From NCBI RefSeq assembly GCF_030272615.1, contig NC_081410.1, forward strand, positions 287,429,957 to 287,493,956: a DNA stretch of 64,000 bases, given 5' to 3'. The position numbers were made by a program, and so were the translations under genes. The stretch is from Cryptomeria japonica. Lineage: Eukaryota; Streptophyta; Pinopsida; Cupressales; Cupressaceae. Of this stretch, positions 21,061 through 32,655 are shown in pieces (the stretch's first letter is position 1; the number at the start of each line of letters is the position of its first letter). Under the pieces are notes generated by a model. It did no database searches. It saw only the letters and a program-made list of their open reading frames with translations, and was not told the DNA's origin.

Positions 21061-24000
21061 CAAGTTTTTTTTTTTAAAAACAAAACTTTATTTTGTAATT
21101 AATTTTTTTTTTTTTATATTAAACAAATCACATATATATATATATATTAATCTCTTTTTTTTTATAGATTAAATCATTCATTTTTTTTTTGTTTTAAAAA
21201 AACAAAAAAAAAACAATACATTCATTTAAATAAAGGTATATATATATATATAATCTTTCCATGGTTATATCCTGAGTAGATTAATAGGGATTTAAAAAAA
21301 AAATAAAAAAATTGTAGGAAATTATTGCATGACAGATTAGATCTAGGCAAAAATTCCTATTTCTTATGTTAAATCTAGGCATAAAACTGTAGTGCAAATA
21401 CTAGATTTTAATTTTGTAATAAGATAAGGAGAAATATAACAAAGTTGATTTAATTTAAACAACAATTATATTAGACTAGAATTTATTGAATAAACCTTAG
21501 AGATAGACAACTAAATTTTAGATTTGCTTTCTGCAATAAATTAAATCAAATAGGCTATTCATCTCTAGATTTTATTCTTTGCAAAAAGGTAATTAACAGA
21601 GTTTAATAATTTTAACAGCAACTATATAAATATGTGATTATTTAAAATAGATAGATCATTTGATTTCTAGGCTTGAATTTCTGCAAATTAATATGTGATT
21701 TTAATTTCTGCAACTTTATTTATCTAGGATGATTTGAATCTATCCTTAGAGATATGCAAGTGGGAATTAAAATGGATATTTACTTTCAAAGTAATCATGC
21801 ATGCATTCAGTTAAATTTTTCTAAGAACAATACAAACTAAATCCCAACAAAATCATTTCATTTAAGCAATAATAGATTAATAGCAATAATACATTTATTT
21901 AAGGCATTTTTTTAGAGTACAATATAGACATTATTACAAGAGGGAGAAAATACCCAAACTAGTCTCTCATTTGTATCAAATGAGGACTCTAACTAAAATA
22001 ATTACATTTTCTTTTTCAAGTAATTTATAACATATAGTTTCCCTTTACATTTCCACAACTTTAAGTATAAACTATATCTTTCTCCAGTACCTTTTCTACA
22101 AAACATGAGCCCAACAACTTCTACTTGTCCTTCTCCATTCTTTCAACAACCTACAATAATTCATAGGCTATGACCATGGAGTGCTCACCTCCCAGCCTAG
22201 GCTAACTAGTAGCCACCCCCGAGCTTGGAGAACCAAGCCCTAGACAGGAACACACATGCAAACATAATAAACAAGGGAACAACTAACACAATCACATTCC
22301 CAACCAAGGCTATACAACACCACATATTGTGATATCTTTTCAAGGGTGGTAGTGGACCAAGTACCCTGAGGAGACTACAAGTATGGTAAAACATATAGCC
22401 ACCTCATAGCAAACCAAATACATCAAGTATAACAACCCCATATTCCTTATGCCCCCCAAGGCATTCATGTCTTATTTCCCTCCTTATGACCCCCAATGCA
22501 TAAACGAGCCATGTAGCAAGGGTCACATAAAATCCCTTGTGATCACTCTCATAACAAGAGTCTCTCACTCGAGGGCTGTCACTTCTACCACCCACAAGAC
22601 CATCCTCTCTCCCAAGAGTAGGAGGTCTTGGTTACTCCCAAAACACATACATTGCATAAACACCAACCATTAAATAAATTTCCAAGAAATGCATGCAAGA
22701 AAACAAGTCTTTTACACAAGCATTTCTTTCAAAACAACATGCAATAAGAAAATGTTACAAGAAAGGTGAAACCAACCTTCAACTACCCAAGGGTATGCTA
22801 GTTTTGTTGAGGATGAGCAACCCAAATCCACAAGTCTTTCCTTTCTACACTTAGCCAAAATTCTTAATTCACAATCTATCTTTTTCCTTTCAAACTTTCT
22901 TGTCTCCAAAAATGGAGAGTGGGTGATTACCCCCAAAATCTCTCATTCTTGCTTAAGAAGACCCTAGTGAGAGTTCTCACAAGTTTTTAAAACTGAAAGG
23001 GGAAAGTAAGGTAAAATGGGAAAGGGAACTCTGATTCAAAAAGGAAGGTTAACAACTTAGTTCAAGCCTTCTAATTTCAATTTTCGCACAACTTAGAAAA
23101 GTCACTTTTTAGGGTGTCTAAATGGTCACATGAGAGTTGATACATGCCTAAAATTACTCCTAACCCTTAGGTATACCTTATGGGCTTTAGGAAACCCTAT
23201 TAAACTACCCCTAGGTGTCCATTTAACCCCTTTTAAACCCCTTTGAAGTTAATTTTTGGGTCATACCTAAGTTGACCACTCCAAAGATTCTCTACCTAAG
23301 GCATTTATGGAATCACATTAAATTAATTGAAGAAGCTATGGTTAAACAACTCCCTCCAAGAGACAAATTTAAAAACTCAAACATAAATCCACACGTGTCA
23401 AATGACACAAAGAAAATACTTTTACAAAATTATACATGAAATCGTGTCTCTTGTTGGATTTACATAAATAAACAAAATTCAATTTAACATTCATGCAACA
23501 ATCACTTTCACGAATAAAATATGACACAAACGGGGTGTTGTCTCTCCAAATAGACAAACCCTGGTTTTACGAACATACATAGGTCTAGGTTTGGTTCTCC
23601 ATAATATTTCCATGGTCACATGGATATCTTTTCCTGTGCAACTCAACTACACGTTAGTAATTTCAAATAACCTCATGTAATATTAAGCACACGAATTAGA
23701 ATACACATCAAACACTCTGCATACAATTTACATTTGAACAATTCAATATATCTTATATCCAAATAATTCCACCTAAGCAATTATCATAACTCTCATAATT
23801 TTGATCCACACATAAAACATACATCCTAATTCTATCATCATAGTAAAGTCCTGCAAATCCAAAAATGACATACATCATCTCAAATTAATCCTATTCTAGA
23901 ATCATTTAGAGTTCTATATCATAAAGCATATAAATGAAGCATCAACATACATCAATGTTATCCAAATCATGAAATCATATAAGTTCTAAATCCAGATATA

Positions 24001-24233
24001 GCTGACCTACATTAGATCAAGATTATCCCATCAGTGGATCTTTTAGGATTTCAAATTCATAACACATCAAAATGTACTCCACAAGGTGAAATGATTCTAT
24101 AACTTGGTTTAATTACTTTTCTCACCAATCTATCTGTCTAACATAGCCCATCCTATTGAATTATAGCATTTATTAATAGGGTCAAACATGGTCAACTAAG
24201 TTAATCAAGGCTTGGTTTGGGGAAGGCCTTACA

Positions 24234-24847
24234 AATTCTTCTTCAAGTTCACCATTCAAAAATGTACATTTAACATCCATTTGATAAACCTTATAGTTCT
24301 TATAAGCTGCATAGGCAAGAAATAGTCTAACAACTTCAATTCTAGCTACAGGTTCAGATGTCTCACCATAATCAATTCCTTCCATTTGAGAATATCCTTT
24401 ACAAACCAATCTAGCCTTGATTCTTACAACTTGACCATCCTCATTTAGTTTATTCCTAAAAACTCATTTAGTTCCAATAACATTCTTATTTATAGGCCGA
24501 GGAATTAAAGTCCAAGTTTCACTCTTTTCTATCTGATTTAATTCATCTTCCATAGCCTTTAACCAATGTTCATCCTTACAAGCTTCAATATTAGACGTTG
24601 ATTCAACTTGAGAAATAAGACAAACCTCTTCATTTGCTAGTCTTCTTCTTGTCATAACTCCCTTGTTCCTATCTCCAATGATTTGATCTTCAAAATGATT
24701 TAATCTTAAATACCTTGGTGTCTTCTGAACTTTGGGTTCACTGCTCTGATCATCAGTCACAGTTGAATTTTCTGATTGTGCCGGTGTAACTGTCTCAGTT
24801 TCTTGTACCGGTTGAGGCATTGTCGATTCAGTCATGATCATTTCCAC
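24234..24847 (-). pseudogene. pol: Linker and RT N-terminal part of element B
   Basis: The minus sense begins with the linker between integrase and RT (rich in Thr/Glu/Gln, EVCLISQVEST, KAMEDELNQIEKSETW), then enters [46 protein letters not shown] (QMDVK holds the first catalytic Asp). It breaks off where the solo LTR starts. A stop follows IGTK, so the frame is dead. Confidence 0.8.
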
Positions 24848-24970
24848 TGTCGGTTCCCCGTCATATGATATAGAATGGTTTCTATACTACTCATCCACTT
24901 TCACATTAGCACTCTCCATAGCTTTATGCAATCTTTTGTTATAACATCTATATGCTTTGCTTTGAATTGA

Positions 24971-25918
24971 CTAACCAAGAAGTATCCCTTCATCACATCT
25001 AGGATCAAACTTTCCAATTGAATCGTCTCCTTTGATATAGCATTTACTTCCAAAAATTCTTAAATATTTAACACTAGCTGTATGTCTAAGCCATAATTCA
25101 TAAGGGGTGTTACTGGTTTCACCTTTGATGTGAACTCTGTTGAATATGTAGACTGATGTACTCACTGATTCTCTCCAGTAGATATGAGGCAATTTGGCTT
25201 CCATCATCATAGATATTGCTATATCCAAAATGGTTTTTCTCTTTCTTTCCACTACTCCATTCTGCTGAGGAGTCCTTAGTGCAGATAACTATCTCTTGAT
25301 TCCATTTGTCTCACAATAACTGTTAAATTCATGAGAAGTGAACTCACCCCCATGATCTGATCTTAGACATTTGTTTTTCAATCTGGTTTCTATTTCAACT
25401 TTTAATCTAAAGATCTTGAATTTCTCAAAACCTTCAGACTTCTCCTTAAGAAAAGTCACCCACATCATCCTAGAATAGTCATCAATAATCAACATGAAAT
25501 ACCTATCACCTTTAAAGCTTCTAGTACTTGCTAGACCACATAAGTCAGTGTGAATAAAATTAAGTACATCATTAGATTTATCATGTATTCTCTTAATAGA
25601 ACTTCTAACTTTATTTACCAATTGACATTCCTTACATACCAAATTATGAGGGTTCATAATCTTAGGTATATCTCTAACTGCCTTAGTTGAACTGATCTTA
25701 ACAATACAATCAAAATTAACATGACACAATCTCTTATGCCATAACCAACTCTCATCAATATGAACAATGAAACATGCCTTATCACCAGTGTTCAAGTGAA
25801 AGATATTACCTCTAGTCTGAATATCGGTTGCAATCCCCAAGCTAGTCTTGTTAATGATTTTGTATTTTCTCTTTCTTAAACTAAAGTTGGAAACCCTTAT
25901 CCACCAATTGACTAGCAC
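24971..25918 (-). pseudogene. int: Integrase of element B
   Basis: Copia-type integrase. The zinc head has HKRLCHVNF and CKECQ (about 25620-25750). The catalytic triad is readable: Asp in HTDLCG (about 25535), Asp in LRSDHGGEF (about 25360) and Glu in QNGVVERKRKT (about 25240). A stop near 25288 separates core and C-terminal half, and another follows GILLG at 24971. The stretch to 24848 is degenerate linker. Confidence 0.8.
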
Positions 25919-26587
25919 TCAAAAGATTATGCTTTAAAACTTCTACATAATAGACATTATCAATGTTATGGTTGCCATCCAAAGAAATAATACCTCTACC
26001 TCTGATCATACATGATTTGTCATCTCAAAATTTGACTTGACTGCCATTGTATTCTTACAAGGACAAAAATTTCCCTTTATCTCGAGTTATATGATGTGAG
26101 CATCCACTGTCAGTTACCCATTCATCCTTATCTTCAACTTTTGCTGCCAGGGCTTTTTCTTCATTTATGATAGCTGGTTCCAGTTCATCTTCCTTTAAAG
26201 CATAGAACACTCATTCCTTTCCATTGCCAGATCCACTATCAGAGACTTCTGCCAGTTCATCTCCAGAGTTATCAGTTACTCCTTCCTCATCCGCTATGTA
26301 ACATTGCTTACTTTTCTTGAATCTATATATGTTCTGGTTAGACTTAAATGATTTCTTAACTCTTTCCTCAAACCTTGCATTCCTTTCAGGACATCTAGAT
26401 ACAAAATGACCAATCTTATTACATGAAAAATATTTAAAAGGTGCTTTTCCTTCATAGTTACTTCCCGTCAGACCTTTAGGTACTCTTGTAGCAAATAAGG
26501 CTTCAAGTTGCTCAAATTATCATCTTCTTTCCTCATGTCTGCCAATTCTTTTGCATATAAGACTTTCCAATCACTTTTGCCGGTAGA
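25919..26587 (-). pseudogene. Gag end (zinc knuckle) and protease of element B
   Basis: The minus sense carries a degenerate knuckle YFSCNKIGHFVSRCPER near 26384-26440, in which the first Cys is Tyr, then an acidic linker and the protease motif VTDSGCSHHIT (D-S-G kept, near 26105). Several stops interrupt it. It links gag (26588-27263) to integrase in the expected Copia order. Confidence 0.7.
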
Positions 26588-27263
26588 TTATGATGATGAT
26601 GCATAAAAAGAAGGTTCAAAATTTAAAGCTCTGGAAGATCCAAATTCTTCAAGCTCAAAAGTAGATAATTTCCCAATCAGAATGTCTCTGTTAACTGAAG
26701 AGTTAGCCATTGTTCTCAACTCATCAATTGCACTTGCCTTCATCTTGTAAGCCGGTTGAAGGGCTCTCAAGAAACTATTTCATCTTCACTTAGAAATCCT
26801 CCACAACATTGAATTCCCATAACAATCTCATTTACTTTTTCCATAAACACAACAATTCTTTCATTATCTTCCATCATTAAGTTTTCATATCTTACTCGGT
26901 AACCATCAAGTTTAGCAATTTTGATAGTAGGATCACCTTCATTTAGAGCTTGCAATTTTTTCTACATAACCTTTGCTGGTGATTTATCAGTTAATCCCAT
27001 GATCTGCTGATCAGTAAGTGCACATAAGAGGTCTTCTCTAGCTCTGCAATCATTCTCAATATTCTTATCCAAGTCTGCAAGAGTAGGATTGCCAGATGCG
27101 AAATCATAAGGTGTGTATCCTTTCTCAGTGATCTCCCAAATATCTTTGCTAAGACATCTACGATGAGTCTCCAAATTATCCATATCTCATAATTTGTTCC
27201 ATCAGGCTTAGGGATTTCTCTTCTAAAAATAGTTGCCAGTGGATTAGAAGTGTTAGCTACCAT
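26588..27263 (-). pseudogene. gag: Gag capsid part of element B
   Basis: It starts at ATG 27261-27263. The motif KPDGTNYEIW is the typical start of Copia Gag. A one-base shift near 27180 moves the frame to LETHRRCLSKDIWEIT, after which ENDCRAREDLLCALTD, AKVM, NERIVVFMEKVNEI and ELRTMANSSVNRDILIGKL can be read. Stops at about 26960 and 26766 add to the damage. A second, truncated copy is at 16066-16720. Confidence 0.75.
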
Positions 27264-27307
27264 AGGTTCTACCTCAAGCGGTTAAGCTTTTGCAAAAGAG
27301 GACCAAA

Positions 27308-27319
27308 GCTCTGATACCA
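27308..27319 (-). other. Primer-binding site of element B (initiator tRNA-Met)
   Basis: Minus strand TGGTATCAGAGC, the full 12-base match to the 3' end of plant initiator tRNA-Met, two bases inside the LTR. Confidence 0.9.
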
Positions 27320-27321
27320 AT

Positions 27322-28589
27322 TGTTAGGATAACCGGTTAACAAGTGAGAGGGGGGGTGAATCAGTTGTTAGCAAATTATAACATTTAATCCACTTAATAA
27401 CCTTTAATCTGATTAAGTACTGGTAAAGTAGAAACAGATACCAGTAAACAATACAACTTAACAATTAAACATATAATCAATGCAAAGTAACCATACCACA
27501 TAACACCATGATTTATATGTGGATAACCCGAAAAGGGAAAAACCATAGTGGGAAGCCTACCCATAGTTAGATGATACTTCTACAAAAAGTATGTAATACA
27601 ATGAGGGGCCTGCACATGCAGGAAGGCACACTGCCTAGAGCGTACTACTCATTACAAAAGAGTCTCACTGATCACAGAGAGGCTACAAACATCTCAAGAT
27701 AAATGGACAATAATCCAATAGAGTGAATTGCCAGAAATAGCATCTACCATGCCTGATTATAGTCCTGGTTAATCTCAATACTAGAGGCCTTTGACCACTT
27801 CCTTAATCCCAATTCGATCACCTATGATCGACCAAATCTCCTTCGTATATGATATTGCATTTCAAGACCACAACTTGTTATTCCATTTCCATGCCACACA
27901 TGCCACAATCTCCAATGAGATCTTACGTCAATTTATACAAACCCTGAGGCCTAAACCAATTAGGTTGGCCACCTAAAAGATATTACAATAGGATCATTAC
28001 ATAAATCCATATTACAATGATATTCCATGTCGACTTAAGACCAAAACACCAATAATAAATCCATAGATCATCCCAAAACATACCGGTAACATGTAGAGTA
28101 CACGTTAACATGATATCAATCCATAACCTAGATAGGAATCAGACTTATTCTGGGTCCACCACGTTAAAGCAATGTCTTCAAGAAGTTGAAGCATGATCAA
28201 AGAATATCTTCAACATCCTCAAATCTATCTAGAAGCCGCACCAACACCAATTATGCATCCTTTCAAGATTCCTTAGTGAAAGATCTATCAGTAAAGCCTT
28301 AAACTAGTGCTGATAAGGGTTTACCAGAGTGTATGATAGCATCCAATTACCAAGTCAATACCAACTGACCAAGACATGCTCCAGAAGCACATACCACATG
28401 TAACCAATCACATTCCATAGATCCAAACATGCAAGAAGTGTCCAACATATAGTCTCTTCTACCTGTAACACTTGATATTCTATCGGTAACGAAGACCTAT
28501 CTGTCGGTAACCAACCATAACAACTAGTGTTGACATCAATGACAAAACATCAATGCAACACATAATCAATTCATCCAATAATGCCAACA
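27322..28589 (-). repeat. Right LTR of element B (5' LTR)
   Basis: Plus-strand ends TGTTAGGATAACCGG and AATGCCAACA, 1,268 bp, similar along its length to 16779-18035. G-run motif at 27347-27362. Confidence 0.88.
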
Positions 28590-29673
28590 TATTCTGGTGT
28601 GATCAGGTCTTGATATGAGCTTTTGGGATATTGCTTGGGATGGTCTTATGTATTTTCATTTCAGATGGTTTGTGGTTTGGTGCTCCGTAAGTTATCTTTC
28701 TTCTTGACAATTGTTGTTGTTTGAGAGTTTTTGAAGTTTAAATATTGATCAATGAAGATTTGATAAGTGGTTCTGGTGCAACTGTTACTGGTGATTGTAA
28801 TGTTCTTGTTGATGTTTCCTAATTAGGTCCTATTTGTTTTGATGATCCGCATTGATCATTGTGTGACTTGTTGGTGATTTTGTTGAACCAATGATGTTTT
28901 TCATGTTTTATGGTTTTCCTTGTGGTGTAGCATGTTGCGGTTGATCTTGGCATAATTTTTGATGGTGTTGAGTGTTTAGCTATTTGATTTAGGTCCATGT
29001 TATATCATGTAAATCATTATATTGGTCTGGTGGTCTCTCTTTGTATTATGTGATGTAATTTTGTAATTGTGAGTTCAGGGTTTAGCCAACTTTGTTGTCA
29101 AGGTTGATGGATTATATAAATAAGTGATATTGTCATGTAATTTAGGTATGATAGTTGTGTCTACATTATCAGAGAGTGTTATATGTGTGAATAATGATTC
29201 ATCTTTCAACATTGCAATTGAGCAGAGATTGGTGTTGGAGAGCAGACAATTGTGCTTAATCGGAACTATGATCAGGCATTTGGATATGCTATTCTTTCAG
29301 TTCATTTCTTCTGGATTGTAGCCCGAATCTTGTTGTAAGTTAGTGAGACTTCCCTGAGGGTTGTATCCTTATTGGTTAGTATCCTTTGAGCAAATGAGCT
29401 CTAGGCAGTGTGCCTAAATGCATGTGCATTCCCCATTGTAATATTTTCACATACTATTGCAAAGTATCATCTTATTGTGAGTAGGTTCCCACCATGGTTT
29501 TTCCCTTAACCAATTTTTCCACATTAAAATCTCGGTGTTATCTGTTGTGCTTTCAATTTTATTATCTTTGTTATTGCTATAGTTTATCAGATCTTTTTTT
29601 GTGGTTAAGTTTGTAGATCCAGTGAAAACTGATTCACCCCCCTCTCAGTTTTTCTTCATTGTTGTTGCCAACA
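28590..29673 (+). repeat. Family C LTR in plus sense, 5' end cut by element B
   Basis: It ends with CTGATTCACCCCCCTCTCAG and TTGTTGCCAACA (29673), the reverse complement of the family C LTRs at 14806 and 47140. About 160 bp of its start is missing, exactly where the LTR of B ends (28589). It abuts the end of the RNase H gene of element E, but in the opposite sense to E's other LTR, so it is not E's own 3' LTR. No primer site follows it, which points to a solo LTR or a rearranged end. Confidence 0.65.
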
Positions 29674-30694
29674 CAAAGACCCCTAAATTTTCCCTCAAAT
29701 AGACAAATATATCTGCAAGCAACGGTTTAATAAAAATATATGCAATCTATTCCTTTGTAGATATAAATTCCAATCTGACATCTTCATCACTAACTTTCTC
29801 TCTCAAGAAATGATACTTTATTGATACATGATTTGTTTTAGAATGCAGTACTAGATTCTTGGAAATATTTATAGCACTTGAATTATCACAATATATAGCA
29901 ATAGGCTCATCATAAACAACTCTAGTATCCTTCAGCATCTGCTTCATCCAAACTAATTGAGTATAATTTCTAGTAGCAACAATGTATTTATCTTCAACAA
30001 TAGATAAAGATACAACATCTTGCTTCTTACTAGACCATGAAATCAACTTGTTTCCCAAAAATAAAGCTCCACCGATAGTGCTTTTCTGGTCATCGACATC
30101 ACCTACCCAATCAACATCAGTATAGGAACATACCATAAAATTATCATTCTTCAGATACCATAAACCATAGTCAACATTCCCCTTCAATTATCTGAAAATG
30201 CTCTTCACACCTGTAACATGTCTCTTTAGGATCAACTCAAAATCTAGCACAAAGACAAACAACATACATAATATCTAGTCTAGTCTGAGTTAAGTACAAC
30301 AATCCACCAACCATAGATCTATACAAAGTCTGATTAACTTTCTGAGATTCATCACTTTTAGTCAGCTTGCATCTAGTCAACATAGAAGTTCCAATAGATT
30401 TGGAATAATCTATCCCAATCTTCTTCAATAATTCCTTCACATATTTAGATTGAGAAATAAACATGCCTTTGTCAATCTGTGTAATCGACAATCCTAAAAA
30501 GAATTTCATCTCACCTATCATAGACATCTCAAATTCCTTTTGCATATCATCAATAAACTTCATACTCAAATCATCATCTCCTCCAAAATTGATATCATCA
30601 AAAAAGACTTAAACAATAAAAATGTTATCATTATCAACCTTAAAGTATAAATTACTATCAGCAATACCTTTACAAAATCCCAACTTCAACAAAT
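29674..30694 (-). pseudogene. pol: RT C-terminal part and RNase H of element E
   Basis: Minus sense: RT catalytic VFFDDINFGG (near 30590), EMKFFLGLSIT, LTQTRLDIMYVV, then RNase H: YTDVDWVGD, KSTIGGALFLG, SKKQDVVSLS, YCDNSSAINIS and SIKYHFLREKV. The frame reads to the natural C-terminal end LRENLGVF right at the inverted LTR. Stops are near 30236, 30185 and 29745. The upstream half continues at 36106, after element G. Confidence 0.8.
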
Positions 30695-30704
30695 ACTTAT
30701 AGTA

Positions 30705-30761
30705 GCCCTGATACCAATTGATAGCTCTGATACCAATTGATAGTTCTGATACTTAATGTTA
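30705..30761 (-). repeat. Three 19-bp primer-site-like units at the U5 end of the left LTR of G
   Basis: The units are 30705-30723, 30724-30742 and 30743-30761. On the plus strand the first two read GCCCTGATACCAATTGATA and GCTCTGATACCAATTGATA; the third is diverged (GTTCTGATACTTAATGTTA). Each contains the primer site plus the LTR end word TATCA. The outermost unit is beyond the LTR edge defined by the other copy. Confidence 0.75.
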
Positions 30762-32257
30762 AGTTCAGATGCCAAGCTAATAAGATGAGGGGGGGGGGGG
30801 TGAATCATACAACCTTAATCTTCCATAAAAACAACATATTCAACCTCGGTAACATATACTTCAGTAATATAACCAAAACTGCCAAACATGCAAACTCAAA
30901 AGCATATAAACATCATAAAACTCATAGCACCAGATTTAACGTGGAAACCCAAATAGGGAAAAACCACTGTGGGATTTCGGGCCCACTAAGAAATATACTC
31001 TTCTAGAGTATGCTCGTTTAAAAGAAAATCCTGTTAAAGATTACAAACACATTGCTAGATGTGACCCGGTTAAGGGATTTCCCTTAGATCTATTAGGATC
31101 TTCACCTTGTTAGAAGTGACCTTGTTAAAGGATTTCAAACACTCAATCAGAATGTCACCTTGCTAGAGGGTTTTACAAATAAGACTGTTAAGTCCACTCA
31201 GTTAAGAGATTTTCTGTTACTCACAAAATAATAGTAATAAAAATCTATCTGCAACTTCACATCTAAAATGCTAAAGTAGATTCTTATTTGCTCAATACAA
31301 TAGGACTTATCTTGTCCATCTATTGGGCTCTATACTCTGTTATTCAAATAGGTCTTCAAGCTTCTGGGCTTGGTAATCACTATGTAGCATCCCTGTGCAT
31401 ACACTTGCCCACATACATTGTTTATCAATAGTTCCTTATTTATAAACAATTTGCCAACCACTTAATCTCCTTGATCACATTTCCCATGATCAATCATAGC
31501 CATCAGAACTTCAATCTTGACTAGGTTCAATGTATCCTTCGATCTGAAAATGTTTTACCTCACCTTGGAACTTGTGCTAGGGTATTGCGGTTCAATCTGA
31601 GCTGTAGATCTTCCTGCCGATTTTCCTTTATCATAGATTCTTTAACAAACTTCATGCATGTCATACCAATCATTTAATCAGTTCCAGCTCATCAGCTTGC
31701 TTCATTAAATAATGCTTTTATTCATTCAATGCATTCTGTTACTACTCGGTTGCAACTCGGTAAATACTAAACTTCACTCGGTAGACATTCTGCCTTTATT
31801 AACTGATAGCGATAACCTTAGGGTTTACCAACTAGGTTCCTTAGGGTTTACAGACTAGGTTCCTTAGGGTTTATCGATTAGGTTCTTTGCTTGGTAACAT
31901 AGTATAGTATTAACCTTACAATCAACAACATATGTAGGATATCAAAACAATCTAAACATCATGATCTCATCATTGTCTAACTTGGTAATAGTTGCCCATT
32001 GAATAACTTATTCCTCCCCTTTTTCATCACATTCTGTCTATGTCTTTTACCAACATCTTTATACTCATCAAATCATACTTCTTAAGATATGGCAACATCA
32101 TACTGAATTAGAAAATTAATTTCTTGACATCAATGACAAAATAATAATATTAAGACAGTAAACATCCTTGATTAGTTATATCCATAATCATCAACAACCT
32201 TCTCAATATCCTTATTGAAATGCCAACAATCTCCTCTTGTCTGTTATAATGCCAACA
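30719..32257 (-). repeat. Left LTR of element G (3' LTR)
   Basis: 1,539 bp, plus-strand ends TGATAGCTCTG and AATGCCAACA. Next to its right edge a 29-bp unit repeats the end: TGCCAACA occurs at 32221-32228 and again at 32250-32257, with a purine-tract-like word between. The G-run motif (12 G) is at 30789-30806. Several CGGTTAAGGGATT-like words lie at 31060-31215. Confidence 0.8.
31816..31884 (-). repeat. Three 23-bp units with telo-box words in the left LTR of G
   Basis: Units start at 31816, 31839 and 31862; each contains TTAGGGTTTA, which matches the plant telomere/telo-box word, followed by an ACTAGGTT tail. The same array is in the other LTR. Confidence 0.85.
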
Positions 32258-32655
32258 ATCTTCCCCTTTGGCATTGATCACAAAACCAATTGATTTGACC
32301 TAACTGATTCAGATTGTTGTGATATTCTAAAATGCTGAAATGCTCTCCCCCTGTCATCAGTCTTCTCCCCCATACATTAGTCTTCTCCTCTTTTCTTCAG
32401 TCTTCTCCCCCTTCGACAACAATGCCAACAAGTAAAGAACTAAAACATAATTTCTTCCTGTATGAAGTGATGTCCTGCTGTTATGTGTGCACTTAGTCTC
32501 GGTCAGAGCATTTTGTCTTCAATTCCTGTTCCTCGTATTGTTTCTTGTACTATTTCTTGTACACCTTTAGAAAACATCCTAAAGTGTGTAAATCAACATC
32601 AACTCCTAAAAGATATTCTGTAGAGTCATCAAATTGATGCATTCACTGAACTCGG
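32258..32655 (-). other. Polypurine tract of G with further copies, and 3' untranslated region
   Basis: The tract next to the LTR is AAAGGGGAAGAT in sense (32258-32269). More tracts lie near 32345, 32364, 32384 and 32404, in the short repeat wording AGTCTTCTCCCCC on the plus strand. No gene is seen here. Confidence 0.6.

Larger units (their letters stand above)
19542..24233 (+). mobile_element. Element K: solo LTR of about 4.7 kb inserted in the RT gene of element B
   Basis: It begins TGTCATGCCC and ends GGCCTTACA, a TG...CA pair with imperfect inverted ends, and it cleanly splits the RT frame between two adjacent codons, with a near-perfect 5-bp duplication. I see no protein-coding region, no primer site, no purine tract and no internal repeat of its ends, so a solo LTR is the simplest reading. 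TGTCA-GCCC starts are common in Tekay-type Ty3 LTRs (family knowledge). A TATA box near 20706 on the plus strand sets the likely orientation. An alternative is a large non-coding element whose own LTRs have diverged beyond recognition. Confidence 0.65.
16779..28589 (-). mobile_element. Element B: Ty1/Copia retrotransposon with a 4.7-kb LTR nested in its RT gene
   Basis: Both LTRs (16779-18035 and 27322-28589), a purine tract, a primer site and the ordered remains gag, protease, integrase, RT, RNase H are present on the minus strand. Without the inserted 4,692 bp it is about 7.1 kb, normal for Copia. Integrase before RT is the Copia hallmark. All coding parts carry stops. The left LTR is also the 5' LTR of a truncated second copy (16066-16778). 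The right flank starts TATTC (28590); a matching left duplication cannot be tested because of the tandem. Confidence 0.85.

Noticed and set aside
20759-21172. Two overlapping proline/arginine-rich frames in the GC-rich block of the solo LTR
   Set aside because: Both strands are open at once, composition follows the GC content, and no domain or conserved start is visible.
28590-29673. 3' LTR of element E
   Set aside because: It is in the opposite sense to the 5' LTR of E and starts right after the RNase H end without the usual 3' region and purine tract.
31060-31215. Tandem gene-like or tRNA-like repeats around CGGTTAAGGGATT words in LTR G
   Set aside because: Units are short and irregular and no cloverleaf can be drawn; similar words are common in plant Copia LTRs.
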